Shown one piece after another: positions 1-7,720 of a stretch of 64,000 nucleotides of DNA. The DNA lies in NCBI GenBank assembly GCA_017052515.1, contig JAFHKR010000039.1, positions 248,001-312,000 of the forward strand, given 5' to 3'. How positions within the stretch are numbered: position 1 is the stretch's first letter; each line of letters starts with the position of its first letter. The stretch is from Fictibacillus nanhaiensis. GTDB taxonomy: Bacteria; Bacillota; Bacilli; Bacillales; Fictibacillaceae. A model generated the notes under the pieces. That model saw nothing but the letters and a program-made list of their open reading frames with translations. It was not told the origin of the DNA and searched no databases. The translations under genes were made by a program, and so were the position numbers.

Positions 1-1173
1 ATGTCAGGAAAAGCAGTTGAAGCAGCAGGTGATATTAATACCATCATCCTAGATAAGACAGGGACGATTACATTTGGTAACCGTCTAGCTGCAGAATTTA
101 TTCCGGTAGGATGGTCTTCAAAGAAAGAGTTAACTGAAATGGCAGTGGTAACATCCTTATTTGATGAAACACCGGAAGGAAGATCAGTAGTAGAGTTGGC
201 AAGGAAACAAGGGTTTACTTCGGATACCTCGAAGTATGAATCAGGCGACATTGTACCTTTTACAGCAGAAGAACGTATGAGTGGAATTAATTTGAATGGT
301 TTTCATTATCGAAAGGGTGCTGTTGACTCCATCATTAAGTTTGTAGAGAAGCAAGCAGGAGAGATTCCAGAAGATCTGAAAAAGAAAAGTGATGAGATAG
401 CGAAAAAAGGTGGCACTCCGCTTGCTGTTTGTATGAATGATAGAATCTATGGATTGATCTATTTAAAAGATACCGTTAAGCCGGGAATGCGTGAACGTTT
501 TGATGAACTAAGAAAAATGGGGATCAAAACAATCATGTGTACAGGAGATAACCCCTTAACTGCTGCAACCATCGCAAAAGAAGCAGGGGTGGATGACTTT
601 ATTGCCGAATCAAAACCTGAAGATAAGATACGTGTGATCCGTGAAGAGCAGGAAAAAGGAAAACTAGTTGCTATGACAGGAGATGGAACGAACGACGCCC
701 CAGCACTTGCTCAAGCAGATGTTGGACTCGCGATGAACTCGGGAACAATAGCAGCTAAGGAAGCGGCAAACATGGTTGATCTTGATTCAGACCCAACGAA
801 AATCATTGAAGTGGTAGCGATTGGCAAACAGTTGCTCATGACTAGAGGATCTCTGACCACTTTTAGTATCGCGAATGATATTGCGAAGTATTTCGCCATT
901 ATACCTGCCATGTTTACAGCTGCTATACCAGAGATGCAGGCTCTCAATATTATGGGGTTACATTCTCCAACGAGTGCCATTATTTCAGCACTGATCTTTA
1001 ACGCGATCATCATACCGCTCTTGATTCCACTTGCCATGAAGGGCGTTAAATACGTGCCGATGAGTGCAAACAAATTGTTGTATAAAAACATTGTTATCTA
1101 TGGAGTGGGAGGAATTGTAGTCCCGTTTATAGGGATTAAGCTGATCGACATGATTGTAAAAGTATTCATGTAA
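1..1173 (+). CDS. kdpB: Potassium-transporting ATPase subunit B, C-terminal part (cut by window edge)
   Basis: Catalytic P-type ATPase subunit of the KdpFABC high-affinity K+ uptake complex in the cytoplasmic membrane. The phosphorylation motif DKTGT lies at residue 18 of the visible part (D18), followed by the nucleotide-binding domain, the hinge motif [17 protein letters not shown] and hydrophobic C-terminal helices. Full KdpB is about 680 residues, so only about 390 are present; the ATG at base 1 is an internal Met, not the start. kdpC follows within a few bases. Identification is by family motifs plus the downstream kdpC and kdpD-like genes. Confidence 0.95.
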   Translation: MSGKAVEAAGDINTIILDKTGTITFGNRLAAEFIPVGWSSKKELTEMAVVTSLFDETPEGRSVVELARKQGFTSDTSKYESGDIVPFTAEERMSGINLNGFHYRKGAVDSIIKFVEKQAGEIPEDLKKKSDEIAKKGGTPLAVCMNDRIYGLIYLKDTVKPGMRERFDELRKMGIKTIMCTGDNPLTAATIAKEAGVDDFIAESKPEDKIRVIREEQEKGKLVAMTGDGTNDAPALAQADVGLAMNSGTIAAKEAANMVDLDSDPTKIIEVVAIGKQLLMTRGSLTTFSIANDIAKYFAIIPAMFTAAIPEMQALNIMGLHSPTSAIISALIFNAIIIPLLIPLAMKGVKYVPMSANKLLYKNIVIYGVGGIVVPFIGIKLIDMIVKVFM

Positions 1174-1190
1174 CAATGAACGGGAGGATT

Positions 1191-1757
1191 ATGAGTGTGT
1201 TTAAAATAATTAGATTGTCACTATTATTGATCGTACTATGCGGTATCGTCTACCCGGTTGCTATGACAGGGCTAGCACACACGATCTTTCCGTCACAAGC
1301 AGATGGAAGTCTTGTGAAAAATAGCGATGGGAAGGTTGTTGGTTCAGAATTAATCGGTCAAAACTATAAGAGTCCACAATATTTCCAAGGTCGAGTTTCT
1401 TCTATAGAAAATAACGGAGCTGCTACAGGATCAAATAATTATGCTCCGTCTAATGAGGATATGCTGAAAAGAACAGAGGAATCTATTAAGGCATTGCAAA
1501 AAGAAAATCCAGAACTAGATAAAAAAGATATTCCATTAGACCTAATCACAAATTCAGGTTCAGGTCTTGATCCTCACATTTCTGTTCAAGCTGCTGAGTT
1601 TCAAGCAGAGCGTGTGAGTGAGGAAACTGGTATTAAAAAAGAAGAATTGCTAGCCATGATTAAAGATTCAACAACAAATAGAAGTTTAGGGATCTTCGGT
1701 GAACCGCATATAAACGTCTTGGAATTAAATATGAAAGTTCAAGATGTAATGGAATAG
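1191..1757 (+). CDS. kdpC: Potassium-transporting ATPase subunit C
   Basis: Single-span accessory subunit of KdpFABC that stabilises the complex and affects ATP affinity. An N-terminal membrane helix (about residues 5-28) is followed by a soluble domain with the KdpC hallmarks YFQGRVSS, SG.DPHIS and NVLELN. An in-frame ATG at 1176 lacks a ribosome site; ATG 1191 follows GGGAGG directly (spacing is short) and gives 188 residues, the usual KdpC size. It lies 17 bases after kdpB and is surely cotranscribed. A hairpin separates it from the KdpD-like gene. Confidence 0.95.
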   Translation: MSVFKIIRLSLLLIVLCGIVYPVAMTGLAHTIFPSQADGSLVKNSDGKVVGSELIGQNYKSPQYFQGRVSSIENNGAATGSNNYAPSNEDMLKRTEESIKALQKENPELDKKDIPLDLITNSGSGLDPHISVQAAEFQAERVSEETGIKKEELLAMIKDSTTNRSLGIFGEPHINVLELNMKVQDVME

Positions 1758-1765
1758 GTTGATAA

Positions 1766-1790
1766 ACCTCGGTCTATAGAAGGCCGAGGT
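1766..1790 (+). promoter_or_regulatory. Hairpin between kdpC and the kdpD-like gene
   Basis: A 10-bp stem (ACCTCGGTCT with AGGCCGAGGT, one G-U pair) and a 5-base loop lie between kdpC and the next gene. The following bases are not a T run, so it is a poor intrinsic terminator; an attenuator or RNA-processing and stability element separating expression of the pump from the sensor is more likely. Confidence 0.4.
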
Positions 1791-1817
1791 ATTTACTCAT
1801 GTAAGGGGGTATAAAGA

Positions 1818-2969
1818 TTGTTTCCAGAATATAAACGAAAAACACCTGAAGAGATTTTACGAGAATTAGAGCAATTAAAAAGAGGTAAATTAAAAGTCTA
1901 CATTGGTTCTGCTCCCGGAGTCGGGAAGACGTATCGGTTGCTTCAAGAAGCTCATGAACTGAAAGCGGAGGGGATTGATGTACTCGTTGGACTTGTTGAA
2001 ACACATAATAGAAAAGAAACAAGTGATCTTATTCGAGATTTAGAGATTGTTCAAAAAAAGGAAGTTCAATATAAAGGAAGATTGCTAGAAGAGATGGATA
2101 CACAAGCGATTATTGAACGAAACCCAGATGTAGTAATCGTGGACGAACTAGCACATACGAATGCTCCAACTTCACCGAACGAAAAAAGATACATGGATGT
2201 GGAGGAAATTCTACAAGCGGGTATTAATGTTATTTCCGCTGTAAACATTCAACACTTAGAAAGCTTGCATGATATTGTTGAGCAGATCACGGGTATAAAA
2301 GTAAGAGAACGAATTCCTGATCACGTTCTTCATGAAATGGCAAATGAAGTAATACTAGTAGACGTTACACCAGAGATTCTTCGTAAAAGATTATCTGAAG
2401 GTAAAATTTATGACAAAAGTAAAATTGAGCAGGCACTTACAAACTTTTTTACAGATAGCAATCTTGGCGCATTAAGAGAATTATCGTTGCGAGAGGTCGC
2501 TGATGATATTGATGAAAGAATCGGAAAAACAAGATTACAAAATGGCCTTCAGAGTCCTACCGGCGTACATGAAAAAATCATGGTCTGCGTTCAGTATGGT
2601 GGAAATGCCGAAAAATTAATTCGAAGAGGCTGGAGGATTGCGAGTAGGCTAAAGACTGATCTACTCATCCTACACGTTACAAACGAAGCATCTATGAACC
2701 GTTCACAGGAAGATCGAAAGAAAATTCAAAATTGGAAGAAGCTAGCTACTCAATTCAGTGCTACGTTTATTGTGGAACAAACCGATAAACGAACGATCTC
2801 AGAGACCATTCGTGATATTGCCGTTGAAAACGGTATAACTCAGATCATATTAGGTCAATCAGCAAGAAGTCGGTGGGAAGAGATTACAAAAGGATCAATT
2901 GTAAATAATATTATGAGGATTGCAACAGGTATTGATATTCATATTGTTGCTGATCAAAACGAGAATTAG
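1818..2969 (+). CDS. Short KdpD: sensor and Usp domains without a kinase
   Basis: TTG start 8 bases after a GGGGG ribosome site. Residues about 15-220 are the KdpD N-terminal ATP-binding domain, with Walker A GSAPGVGKTY and Walker B VVIVDELAHTNAP. Residues about 250-380 are a universal-stress-protein domain. The protein ends there at 383 residues; full KdpD (about 900) has four membrane helices and a histidine kinase, none of which are present. No kdpE-like response regulator is visible. Kinase-less KdpD proteins are known in the B. cereus group, and the Usp domain of S. aureus KdpD binds cyclic di-AMP; a ligand-sensing role here is inference. Confidence 0.85.
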   Translation: MFPEYKRKTPEEILRELEQLKRGKLKVYIGSAPGVGKTYRLLQEAHELKAEGIDVLVGLVETHNRKETSDLIRDLEIVQKKEVQYKGRLLEEMDTQAIIERNPDVVIVDELAHTNAPTSPNEKRYMDVEEILQAGINVISAVNIQHLESLHDIVEQITGIKVRERIPDHVLHEMANEVILVDVTPEILRKRLSEGKIYDKSKIEQALTNFFTDSNLGALRELSLREVADDIDERIGKTRLQNGLQSPTGVHEKIMVCVQYGGNAEKLIRRGWRIASRLKTDLLILHVTNEASMNRSQEDRKKIQNWKKLATQFSATFIVEQTDKRTISETIRDIAVENGITQIILGQSARSRWEEITKGSIVNNIMRIATGIDIHIVADQNEN

Positions 2970-2981
2970 AAAGGGAAGAAA

Positions 2982-3383
2982 ATGAATATAGCATTTTTTC
3001 TTTTACCCAAAAGTGAAGTAGTTTGTATAAATGCTGCATCAACTGTCAGGCAAACTCTTGAAAAGATGGAACACCACCGATATACTGCAGTCCCTGTAAT
3101 CGATGAAAATGGAAGATATATTAAAACGATCACAGAAGGTGATTTGTTATGGAGAATTAAGAATACAGAAGGTCTTACATTTCAAACGAGCAATCACCAT
3201 TACATTAAAGATATGAAGGTAAATAGAGATTATCAGCCTGTACATATAGATGCTGAAATGGAAGATTTAATGACTCTGGTTGAAGTGCAAAACTTTGTGC
3301 CTGTTGTTGATGACAACGAGGTATTTATCGGCATTATTCGCAGAATGGATATTATTCAATACTTAAGAAAAATGACAACCTGA
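2982..3383 (+). CDS. CBS-domain pair protein
   Basis: 133 residues forming two CBS motifs: residues about 8-60 (motif YTAVPVIDENGRYIKTITEGDL) and about 75-130 (motif NFVPVVDDNEVFIGIIRRMDI). CBS pairs bind adenine nucleotides; related small Bacillus proteins such as DarB bind cyclic di-AMP, but this one is not clearly orthologous to DarB. It starts 12 bases after the short KdpD stop with a GGGAAG site, so it is cotranscribed with the kdp genes. A nucleotide-sensing partner of the potassium system is a reasonable inference. Confidence 0.8.
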   Translation: MNIAFFLLPKSEVVCINAASTVRQTLEKMEHHRYTAVPVIDENGRYIKTITEGDLLWRIKNTEGLTFQTSNHHYIKDMKVNRDYQPVHIDAEMEDLMTLVEVQNFVPVVDDNEVFIGIIRRMDIIQYLRKMTT

Positions 3384-3394
3384 TGATTAAAATA

Positions 3395-3416
3395 AGACCG
3401 GCAAGTCAGCCGGTCT
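3395..3416 (+). terminator. Hairpin after the CBS gene
   Basis: AGACCGGC and GCCGGTCT form an 8-bp stem with a 6-base loop just after the CBS gene. There is no clear T run, so termination would be inefficient or rely on other factors. It marks the likely end of the kdp transcript. Confidence 0.5.
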
Positions 3417-3500
3417 CTAATAGGTGGGGAGGTTAGGCGTTGGAATATCTAACCTGAATTCATCATAACACGAACATTTGTTCTTGTAAATGTGTATTCC

Positions 3501-3812
3501 TTATTTTTTCCATTCTATTAAAAAAGTGCTTCCTTCAGAGGAGCTTTCTTTTAAAACTAGATCTGCACCTAAAGCTTTTGCCAGCATTTTGCTAAATGGA
3601 AGTCCGAGGCCAAGGCCGCGCGTATTTAACTTTTTCTCTTCACCGCGAAAAAACCGTTCAAAAATATAGGGCTGCTCATTTTCAGGAATACCAGTACCTG
3701 TATCTATCACTTCAATGGTGTTTTCGATTAAAACAACGCTGATCACTTTTTTATCTCCTAAAGATTGATAAGCATTGTTTAAGAGGTTAATGATGACCAT
3801 ATCCAAAGCCAT
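3501..3812 (-). pseudogene. Sensor histidine kinase remnant (ATP-binding domain only)
   Basis: 103 codons encode only a HATPase_c domain: N box INLLNNAYQS, G1 box DTGTGIPENEQPYIFERFF, and G2 box RGLGLGLPFSKML. The sensor part, membrane helices and phospho-accepting His domain are missing and no response regulator is nearby. The ATG at 3812 overlaps the end of a small secreted-peptide ORF, so the kinase 3' end appears joined to another gene by a deletion. It could still be translated as a small protein, but cannot act as a sensor kinase by itself. Confidence 0.8.
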
Positions 3813-3954
3813 TTCCTATTATCTCCCTTTTTTCTAAAGCAGGTTTTGAAGTTGAACTATTCTGATCTGCTGCAAGAGATGTAGTTGCATATCCTCCAAC
3901 TAATAATGTGCCTGCGATTGTAAATCCGATTACTGTTTTTTCACCTGAAATCAT
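3790..3954 (-). CDS. Possible small secreted peptide, fused to kinase remnant
   Basis: 54 codons from ATG 3954: a short basic start, a hydrophobic core (about residues 8-27, GFTIAGTLLVGGYATTSLAA) with an ALA-like cleavage site, then a polar tail ending GFGYGHH. An AGGAGG lies directly against the ATG, too close; a GTG ten bases further on has ideal spacing but is out of frame by one base at an A6 tract. That suggests a homopolymer indel in an originally MKKT-starting precursor. The 3' end overlaps the kinase remnant in another frame. Function unknown. Confidence 0.35.
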
Positions 3955-3991
3955 CCTCCTAGGTTAAATGGTTGTTACGAATTAAATACAT

Positions 3992-4005
3992 AAGGTTCGA
4001 ACCTT
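3992..4005. promoter_or_regulatory. Perfect 14-bp palindrome, candidate operator
   Basis: AAGGTTCGAACCTT is self-complementary over 14 bp and lies 3 bp downstream of a candidate minus-strand -10 box, the position of a repressor operator covering the transcription start. No regulator gene is adjacent on that strand, so the protein that might bind is unknown. Confidence 0.4.
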
Positions 4006-4008
4006 GTA

Positions 4009-4036
4009 CATTTAATGTAACCAGTGAAAATGTCAA
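4009..4036 (-). promoter_or_regulatory. Candidate promoter for the 3.5-4.0 kb minus-strand unit
   Basis: On the minus strand TTGACA (4036-4031) is followed after 16 bases by TAAATG (4014-4009). The predicted start of transcription falls near 4001, inside a perfect 14-bp palindrome, and the AGGAGG of the small secreted ORF lies about 40 bases downstream. Confidence 0.4.
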
Positions 4037-4273
4037 CATAACGTCAAGAGAAGCAGAGAATAAAAAAAATCCCAAAATCGTTTGCTACCACTCACAATGC
4101 TTACAACCCCCATTAATACAAGCCGTTTTATGACTAAATCTTACTCAATGAATGTGTCAGGAAGAAGTCAAAGGGGAAATATGGGACTAATACCTTGCCG
4201 GTTAATAGAGGAAAGACATACACTATAAACTAAACCATAGTGTTCTGATTTGTTAAGAAGGGATTGTCGTCGT
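4037..4273. other. Intergenic stretch before the acyl-CoA dehydrogenase
   Basis: AT-rich sequence with no ORF having both a ribosome site and coding character. It must hold the promoter of the dehydrogenase, but no good -35/-10 pair stands out. Confidence 0.5.
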
Positions 4274-5431
4274 GTGAATTATCTATATGAGACGTTTATT
4301 AAGACAAAAAAACAGCGAGAATGGTTCAATATAATTGATACGCTAGCAAGTGGATTTGCTAAAAGAGCGGACACATATGATCAAAAAAGTGAATTTCCAT
4401 TTGAGAATGTAGAAGAATTAAAAAAAGCGGGTTACTTATCTTTAACTGTTCCCACTGAATTCGGAGGAGCAGGATTAAGTTTGTATGAATTTGTTCTATT
4501 ACAAGAAAGAATTGCCACTGGCGATGCGGCTACAGCGTTGTGTCTCGGCTGGCACCTTGGATGTTTTTTAGAACTTGCAGAAGAACGAACTTGGGATGAA
4601 GAAACATTTAAGTTACTCTGTGAAAAAGTAGTGAATGATCAAGTGTTAGTAAATAGAGCAGCGACGGAGCCCGCAACAGGAAGTCCTACGCGTGGAGGAA
4701 TGCCGCAAACAACAGCCATTAGAAAAGGTGACGAGTGGATCATCAATGGAAGGAAAACCTTCACTTCTATGGCACCTGCACTAGATTATGCGATTGTTTC
4801 AGCGCAGATTGGAGATACGGGTAAGAAAGGGAACTTCATGATCTCTATGAAATCCGAAGGTGTAACGATTGAAGAAACGTGGGATACAGTCGCAATGCGT
4901 GGAACCCGAAGTGATGATCTTATCATGAAGGATGCAGTAGTCGAGAACACTGCATTGGTCGAGCAAGATCGAGGCAAGAGCGAACTACCAAAAGCTTGGC
5001 TGCTTCACATACCAGCGTGTTACATCGGTGTTGCGGTCGCAGCTCGCAACGAAGCTGTTCAATTTGCAAAGACGTATAAACCAAATAGTCTGCCTGGACC
5101 GATCGGAGAAGTGCCGGAAGTGCAAAGAAAAGTTGGAGAGATGGAGCTAGAACTCTTACACGCAAGAGAAGTATTGTACAGTGTTGCACATAGATGGGTA
5201 AACGAACCGCATTCAAGAATGCAAATGGGTCCAGAATTAATGGCAGTAAAACACATCGTAACAAATGCAGCAGCCAGAGTGGTCGATCTAGCTATGAGGA
5301 TTGTAGGAGCAAGAAGTTTAGCTATGTCGAACCCATTACAAAGGCATTATCGTGATGTTCGAGCAGGACTTCATAACCCACCGATGGATGATATGGTTAT
5401 TAGTACGCTTGCAAAAAGAGCACTTGAATAA
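4274..5431 (+). CDS. Acyl-CoA dehydrogenase family protein (YdbM-like)
   Basis: FAD-dependent enzyme of the acyl-CoA dehydrogenase fold, expected to oxidise an acyl-CoA or related substrate. The reading frame is open from TTG 4250, but GTG 4274 is preceded by AAGGGA at good spacing and yields 385 residues, the family length. Visible family features are the N-terminal helical domain (TVPTEFGGAGLS), the middle beta domain (GEWIINGRKTFTS-like, residues about 150-240) and the C-terminal helical domain ending with a mutation-prone R-R region. It resembles B. subtilis YdbM, whose substrate is not known. It is monocistronic, with a strong terminator following. Confidence 0.85.
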   Translation: MNYLYETFIKTKKQREWFNIIDTLASGFAKRADTYDQKSEFPFENVEELKKAGYLSLTVPTEFGGAGLSLYEFVLLQERIATGDAATALCLGWHLGCFLELAEERTWDEETFKLLCEKVVNDQVLVNRAATEPATGSPTRGGMPQTTAIRKGDEWIINGRKTFTSMAPALDYAIVSAQIGDTGKKGNFMISMKSEGVTIEETWDTVAMRGTRSDDLIMKDAVVENTALVEQDRGKSELPKAWLLHIPACYIGVAVAARNEAVQFAKTYKPNSLPGPIGEVPEVQRKVGEMELELLHAREVLYSVAHRWVNEPHSRMQMGPELMAVKHIVTNAAARVVDLAMRIVGARSLAMSNPLQRHYRDVRAGLHNPPMDDMVISTLAKRALE

Positions 5432-5437
5432 AGCATG

Positions 5438-5474
5438 AAAGACACCTGATGATTACCTACAGGTGTCTTTTTTG
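5438..5474. terminator. Bidirectional intrinsic terminator
   Basis: AAAGACACCTG and CAGGTGTCTTT form an 11-bp stem with T runs in both directions. It serves the acyl-CoA dehydrogenase and the convergent glyoxalase-fold gene. Confidence 0.9.
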
Positions 5475-5480
5475 TATAGA

Positions 5481-5858
5481 CTAAAGGGATTCGATCTTTT
5501 CTACAAAACAAAACTCGTTTCCGAACGGATCGCCTACTCTTACTTCTTTAAAGCCATGTGCCTCTTCTAGACCTGGTCTAGCAAACTTATATTTTTTTTC
5601 AGCTAAGAACTGATGGTAGGCTTCAATTCCTACAACATGAATCCTTAGTTTAATCCCAGGGGTCGAATCACCATGATGCTCGGACAGGTGTAATGAGCAT
5701 TCCCCAAGTGAAACCTGCATATAGATTGGAAAATCTTCTTCATATCGATGTTCCCAATCTATCGAAAACCCAAGAAAATCTATGTAGAATTCCCTTGCCT
5801 TATTTTCATCAAATATTCGAAGAACAGGGATTGTATGTTTTAATTGATATTCATTCAT
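5481..5858 (-). CDS. Bleomycin-resistance/glyoxalase superfamily protein
   Basis: 125 residues with two beta-alpha-beta-beta-beta repeats of the VOC fold. The motifs KAREFYIDFLGFSIDWEHR and YMQVSLGECSLHLSEHHGD match the Ble-type drug-binding subgroup found widely in bacteria, and GDPFGNEFCFVE is the C-terminal signature. Such proteins may bind small aromatic or glycopeptide compounds; true bleomycin resistance is not shown. The start is ATG 5858 after a GGAGAG site. Confidence 0.8.
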   Translation of the reverse strand: MNEYQLKHTIPVLRIFDENKAREFYIDFLGFSIDWEHRYEEDFPIYMQVSLGECSLHLSEHHGDSTPGIKLRIHVVGIEAYHQFLAEKKYKFARPGLEEAHGFKEVRVGDPFGNEFCFVEKIESL

Positions 5859-5998
5859 GATGTATTCACTCTCCAGCGACTTTATTATTTTACTATTTCT
5901 CTTCCTTTAACTGAGTTTCCTTGTTTTTAAGGAGGATATTTCTTTTCCTAGAAGAAATTTTATATAAAATACTTCATTTTGATGAGGAGGGGTTTTCC

Positions 5999-6433
5999 TT
6001 GATTGAAACGTTAATTCGTGTGGGTACGACATACGTGCCTGTTAGGAATGTAGATCATTCTGCTAGATGGTACAGAGAAAAGCTCGGGGCAACGATCACT
6101 TATTGTGATGACGAAAAAGCCATACTTAATCTAGCAGACCAAAGTTTTTTTCTTGTTCGATCGTTAGTAGGTGAGACTTCAAACTTTACGGACTATAAAG
6201 GAAACATAAGGTTCTCATTAACGTTTGAAGTAGACGGAATGGAAGCATTGACCACCCTGCATGCTAAATTTAAACAGGAAGGTGTACAAACAGGAACTAT
6301 TGAAGATCGTGGACATCCTGGTAGGAATTTTGTTTTTTCTGACCCGGATGGGAATGCATTTGATGTTTGGAGTATCTTGAGTCCTACGTATAAAGCTTTA
6401 CGGAAAGAAGCTGTTTTAGAGAATGAAAGATGA
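5999..6433 (+). CDS. VOC (glyoxalase-fold) family protein
   Basis: TTG 5999 lies 8 bases after GAGGAGG and gives 144 residues; the frame is open further upstream but without a ribosome site. N-terminal TYVPVRNVDHSARWYREKLG and C-terminal FSDPDGNAFDVWSI are the two VOC signatures. Putative metal ligands are a conserved His near residue 15 and Glu/Asp positions in the second half. Substrate unknown. The stop codon overlaps the start of the following membrane-protein gene (ATGA), so the two are translationally coupled. Confidence 0.8.
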   Translation: MIETLIRVGTTYVPVRNVDHSARWYREKLGATITYCDDEKAILNLADQSFFLVRSLVGETSNFTDYKGNIRFSLTFEVDGMEALTTLHAKFKQEGVQTGTIEDRGHPGRNFVFSDPDGNAFDVWSILSPTYKALRKEAVLENER

Positions 6434-6723
6434 GATGGACAGTAGGTATTTTATTTTCTTTGGTAGGTATCATCCTATTAACACATGGACTTAATCTAAG
6501 GGCAATAGCTGAAAATTCCGTTGACGGTGACGGCATCGGTGTGTACTTTTTAGGAATAGAAATAAATGAGAGTGTTCCTGCTGTAGATATACCATCCTAC
6601 TCGAATGGGTTCATGGGATCCGGAATTATTTTTTTAATACTAGCTGTTTGTTTGTTCGTCATTCTATTAAGAGAACATAACACATTGTTGCCGATTGCGC
6701 AGGAAAAAAAGGCTTCAGAATGA
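6430..6723 (+). CDS. Small two-span membrane protein
   Basis: 97 residues: a first hydrophobic helix (about 3-22), a polar extracytoplasmic loop rich in Asp and Ser, and a second helix (about 62-82) ending in a charged tail. It overlaps the previous VOC gene by 4 bases. No family is recognised. Confidence 0.65.
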   Translation: MRWTVGILFSLVGIILLTHGLNLRAIAENSVDGDGIGVYFLGIEINESVPAVDIPSYSNGFMGSGIIFLILAVCLFVILLREHNTLLPIAQEKKASE

Positions 6724-6791
6724 TAGAGTTTCGGGTAATGTTAATTGTGCACGAAACTGTGATGCTAGAGTGAAGGATAGGAGGTGAGAGT

Positions 6792-6932
6792 ATGAAGAAA
6801 GTTAAGGTATTTGGCATCATCTTTTTATTTTTTGCTATTAGTCCTGCCGCTAAAGTGATGTCACCGACTACAACTGATTCTAATGTTCAACTTTCTCACT
6901 TTATCCCCGAACCCCAAATTCTAGTAGAATAA
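6792..6932 (+). CDS. Small secreted peptide of 46 residues
   Basis: ATG 6792 follows GAGGTGAG at good spacing. The product has a KKVK start, a hydrophobic core (residues about 6-18) and an SPAA region that could be a signal-peptidase site, then a short polar tail ending in PEPQILVE. A strong terminator starts 8 bases after its stop, which supports a real gene. No homologue is recognised; a secreted or membrane-held peptide is inferred from the signal sequence. Confidence 0.55.
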   Translation: MKKVKVFGIIFLFFAISPAAKVMSPTTTDSNVQLSHFIPEPQILVE

Positions 6933-6940
6933 ATATAAAA

Positions 6941-6979
6941 ACAGAACCTGTTTCTTTAAAGAACAGGTTCTGTTTTTTC
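6941..6979. terminator. Bidirectional intrinsic terminator
   Basis: ACAGAACCTGTT and AACAGGTTCTGT pair over 12 bp with a 9-base loop, flanked by A and T runs. It lies between the small secreted peptide and the convergent TetR gene. Confidence 0.9.
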
Positions 6980-6980
6980 G

Positions 6981-7637
6981 TTATCGTTTTCCAGTAAGAC
7001 CATACATGATAAACGATACGATCTGATCAATCTCTTTTTCGTCATTCCACTCTTTATCTGAAAAGAGAAGAAAACGTGGCAGGATGTAGCCGATGATACT
7101 AGATGCAGTCATGCGCATGATCGTTTCTGGAGGAAGAGAAACAATCTCTCCTTTTTCTTGGAAATGCTCGATGATCTTCTTGAATTTCTGATACACATGT
7201 TCAGTGAAAAGTTTTTGAAACGGTTCGCGCAATTCATCATGAAAAGCGATTTCTTGAATGAATATTTTTAAGACAGGAAACTGTTTGCGAACGAATTCCA
7301 GCCTGTTTTTAGCAATGACTCTAATAAAATCTTCATAGTGTTCATATTCGCTCTCGAAAACTTCTTTTGCAAAAGACTTGATGAAAAAGGGTGCCACGAA
7401 TTTGGCGACTGTTGGTGTCACGATGGCGAGCAATAGTTCTTTCTTTGTTTTGAAATGACGAAAAATCGTGCCTTCCGCAACTCCAGCTTTTTTTGCGATC
7501 TCACTCGTAGAAGAAGCCGCAAATCCTTTTTCTGAGAAAGTATCGATGGCAGCTTCAAGAATCTTTCGCTGTTTATCGCTCATTGTGGGAGCATCGTGAT
7601 CGTTAATAAGGTCATTGATCCACTCTGAATTGGACAT
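6981..7637 (-). CDS. TetR/AcrR family transcriptional regulator
   Basis: 218 residues. Residues about 20-70 are the TetR helix-turn-helix (KILEAAIDTFSEKGF...SEIAKKAGVAEGTIFRHF); the rest is an all-helical ligand-binding domain. It is downstream of, and on the same strand as, an ABC-2 exporter but has its own promoter. The natural inference is that it represses that exporter through the paired operators upstream of the ATPase gene and responds to an exported compound. The ATG follows AAGGAG at good spacing. Confidence 0.85.
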   Translation of the reverse strand: MSNSEWINDLINDHDAPTMSDKQRKILEAAIDTFSEKGFAASSTSEIAKKAGVAEGTIFRHFKTKKELLLAIVTPTVAKFVAPFFIKSFAKEVFESEYEHYEDFIRVIAKNRLEFVRKQFPVLKIFIQEIAFHDELREPFQKLFTEHVYQKFKKIIEHFQEKGEIVSLPPETIMRMTASSIIGYILPRFLLFSDKEWNDEKEIDQIVSFIMYGLTGKR

Positions 7638-7681
7638 GAAAGCTACTCCTTTTATAAACGTACATTTATTCCATTATAGTC

Positions 7682-7710
7682 ATTATAGTCACTATTAATA
7701 GGCAGTACAA
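7682..7710 (-). promoter_or_regulatory. Sigma-A promoter of the TetR gene
   Basis: On the minus strand TTGTAC (7710-7705) and TATAAT (7687-7682) are 17 bases apart. Downstream is an imperfect palindrome ATAAACGTACATTTAT (7654-7669) and a direct repeat CATTATAGT (7672-7689); either could be an autoregulatory site. Confidence 0.6.
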
Positions 7711-7720
7711 ACGCTATAAC

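Noticed and set aside
1-3. ATG at base 1 as the start of kdpB
   Set aside because: The protein begins only 17 residues before the phosphorylation motif; about 290 residues are missing, so the gene runs in from upstream.
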